DNA from: Prevotellaceae bacterium
Lineage (GTDB): Bacteria; Bacteroidota; Bacteroidia; Bacteroidales; UBA932
NCBI GenBank assembly: GCA_031289385.1
Contig: JAITPP010000061.1
Coordinates: 1-5,363, forward strand
Direction of reading: 5' to 3'
DNA: 5,363 bases
A program made the translations under genes and the position numbers. Positions 5,363 through 5,363 of the stretch are shown here, piece after piece (the first letter of the stretch is position 1; each line of letters starts with the position of its first letter). Under the pieces are notes generated by a model. The model searched no databases. It was not told where the DNA came from and was given only the letters and a program-made list of their open reading frames with translations.

Positions 5363-5363
5363 A

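Overview
The window carries three intact protein genes set between long inverted repeats. The organism is probably a low-GC member of the Bacteroidota. This rests on AT-rich spacers, starts without Shine-Dalgarno sequences, one TAnnTTTG-type -7 promoter element, a paired secreted M16 peptidase operon, and heptamer-based spacer repeats. It is an inference from style, not a proven taxonomic call.

Layout: 1-204 is repeat DNA: a GC-rich edge segment, a 105-bp arm (26-130) with two small palindromes, and an array of 7-bp/14-bp units. 205-383 is an extremely AT-rich upstream region with hairpins and a promoter candidate. 384-1973 (+) encodes an ABC-F ATPase, a ribosome-associated ATPase rather than a transporter. 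1974-2120 separates convergent genes and is almost entirely heptamer repeats that fold into a long hairpin. 2121-5014 (-) is a two-gene operon of M16 peptidase-family proteins. The upstream gene (3689-5014) encodes the zinc-site subunit. The downstream gene (2121-3650) encodes a partner without the zinc site, with a C-terminal membrane anchor. 5015-5363 is again repeat DNA: a 15-bp minisatellite, then the mirror copy (5242-5345) of the left arm.

The two M16 proteins should work together in the cell envelope. One has HxxEH but has lost the usual Arg/Tyr pair of the second half; the other has lost HxxEH and kept the Arg/Tyr pair. That is the split-active-site pattern of heterodimeric M16 peptidases. 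The ABC-F gene acts in the cytosol, is transcribed convergently, and has no evident functional link to them.

The most unusual feature is the repeat architecture. The arms at 26-130 and 5242-5345 are identical as inverted copies apart from one A/T in a homopolymer, and sit about 5.1 kb apart around all three genes. No transposase or recombinase is encoded between them. They are best read as two copies of a dispersed, modular, non-coding repeat element. Inversion of the enclosed segment is possible but not shown.
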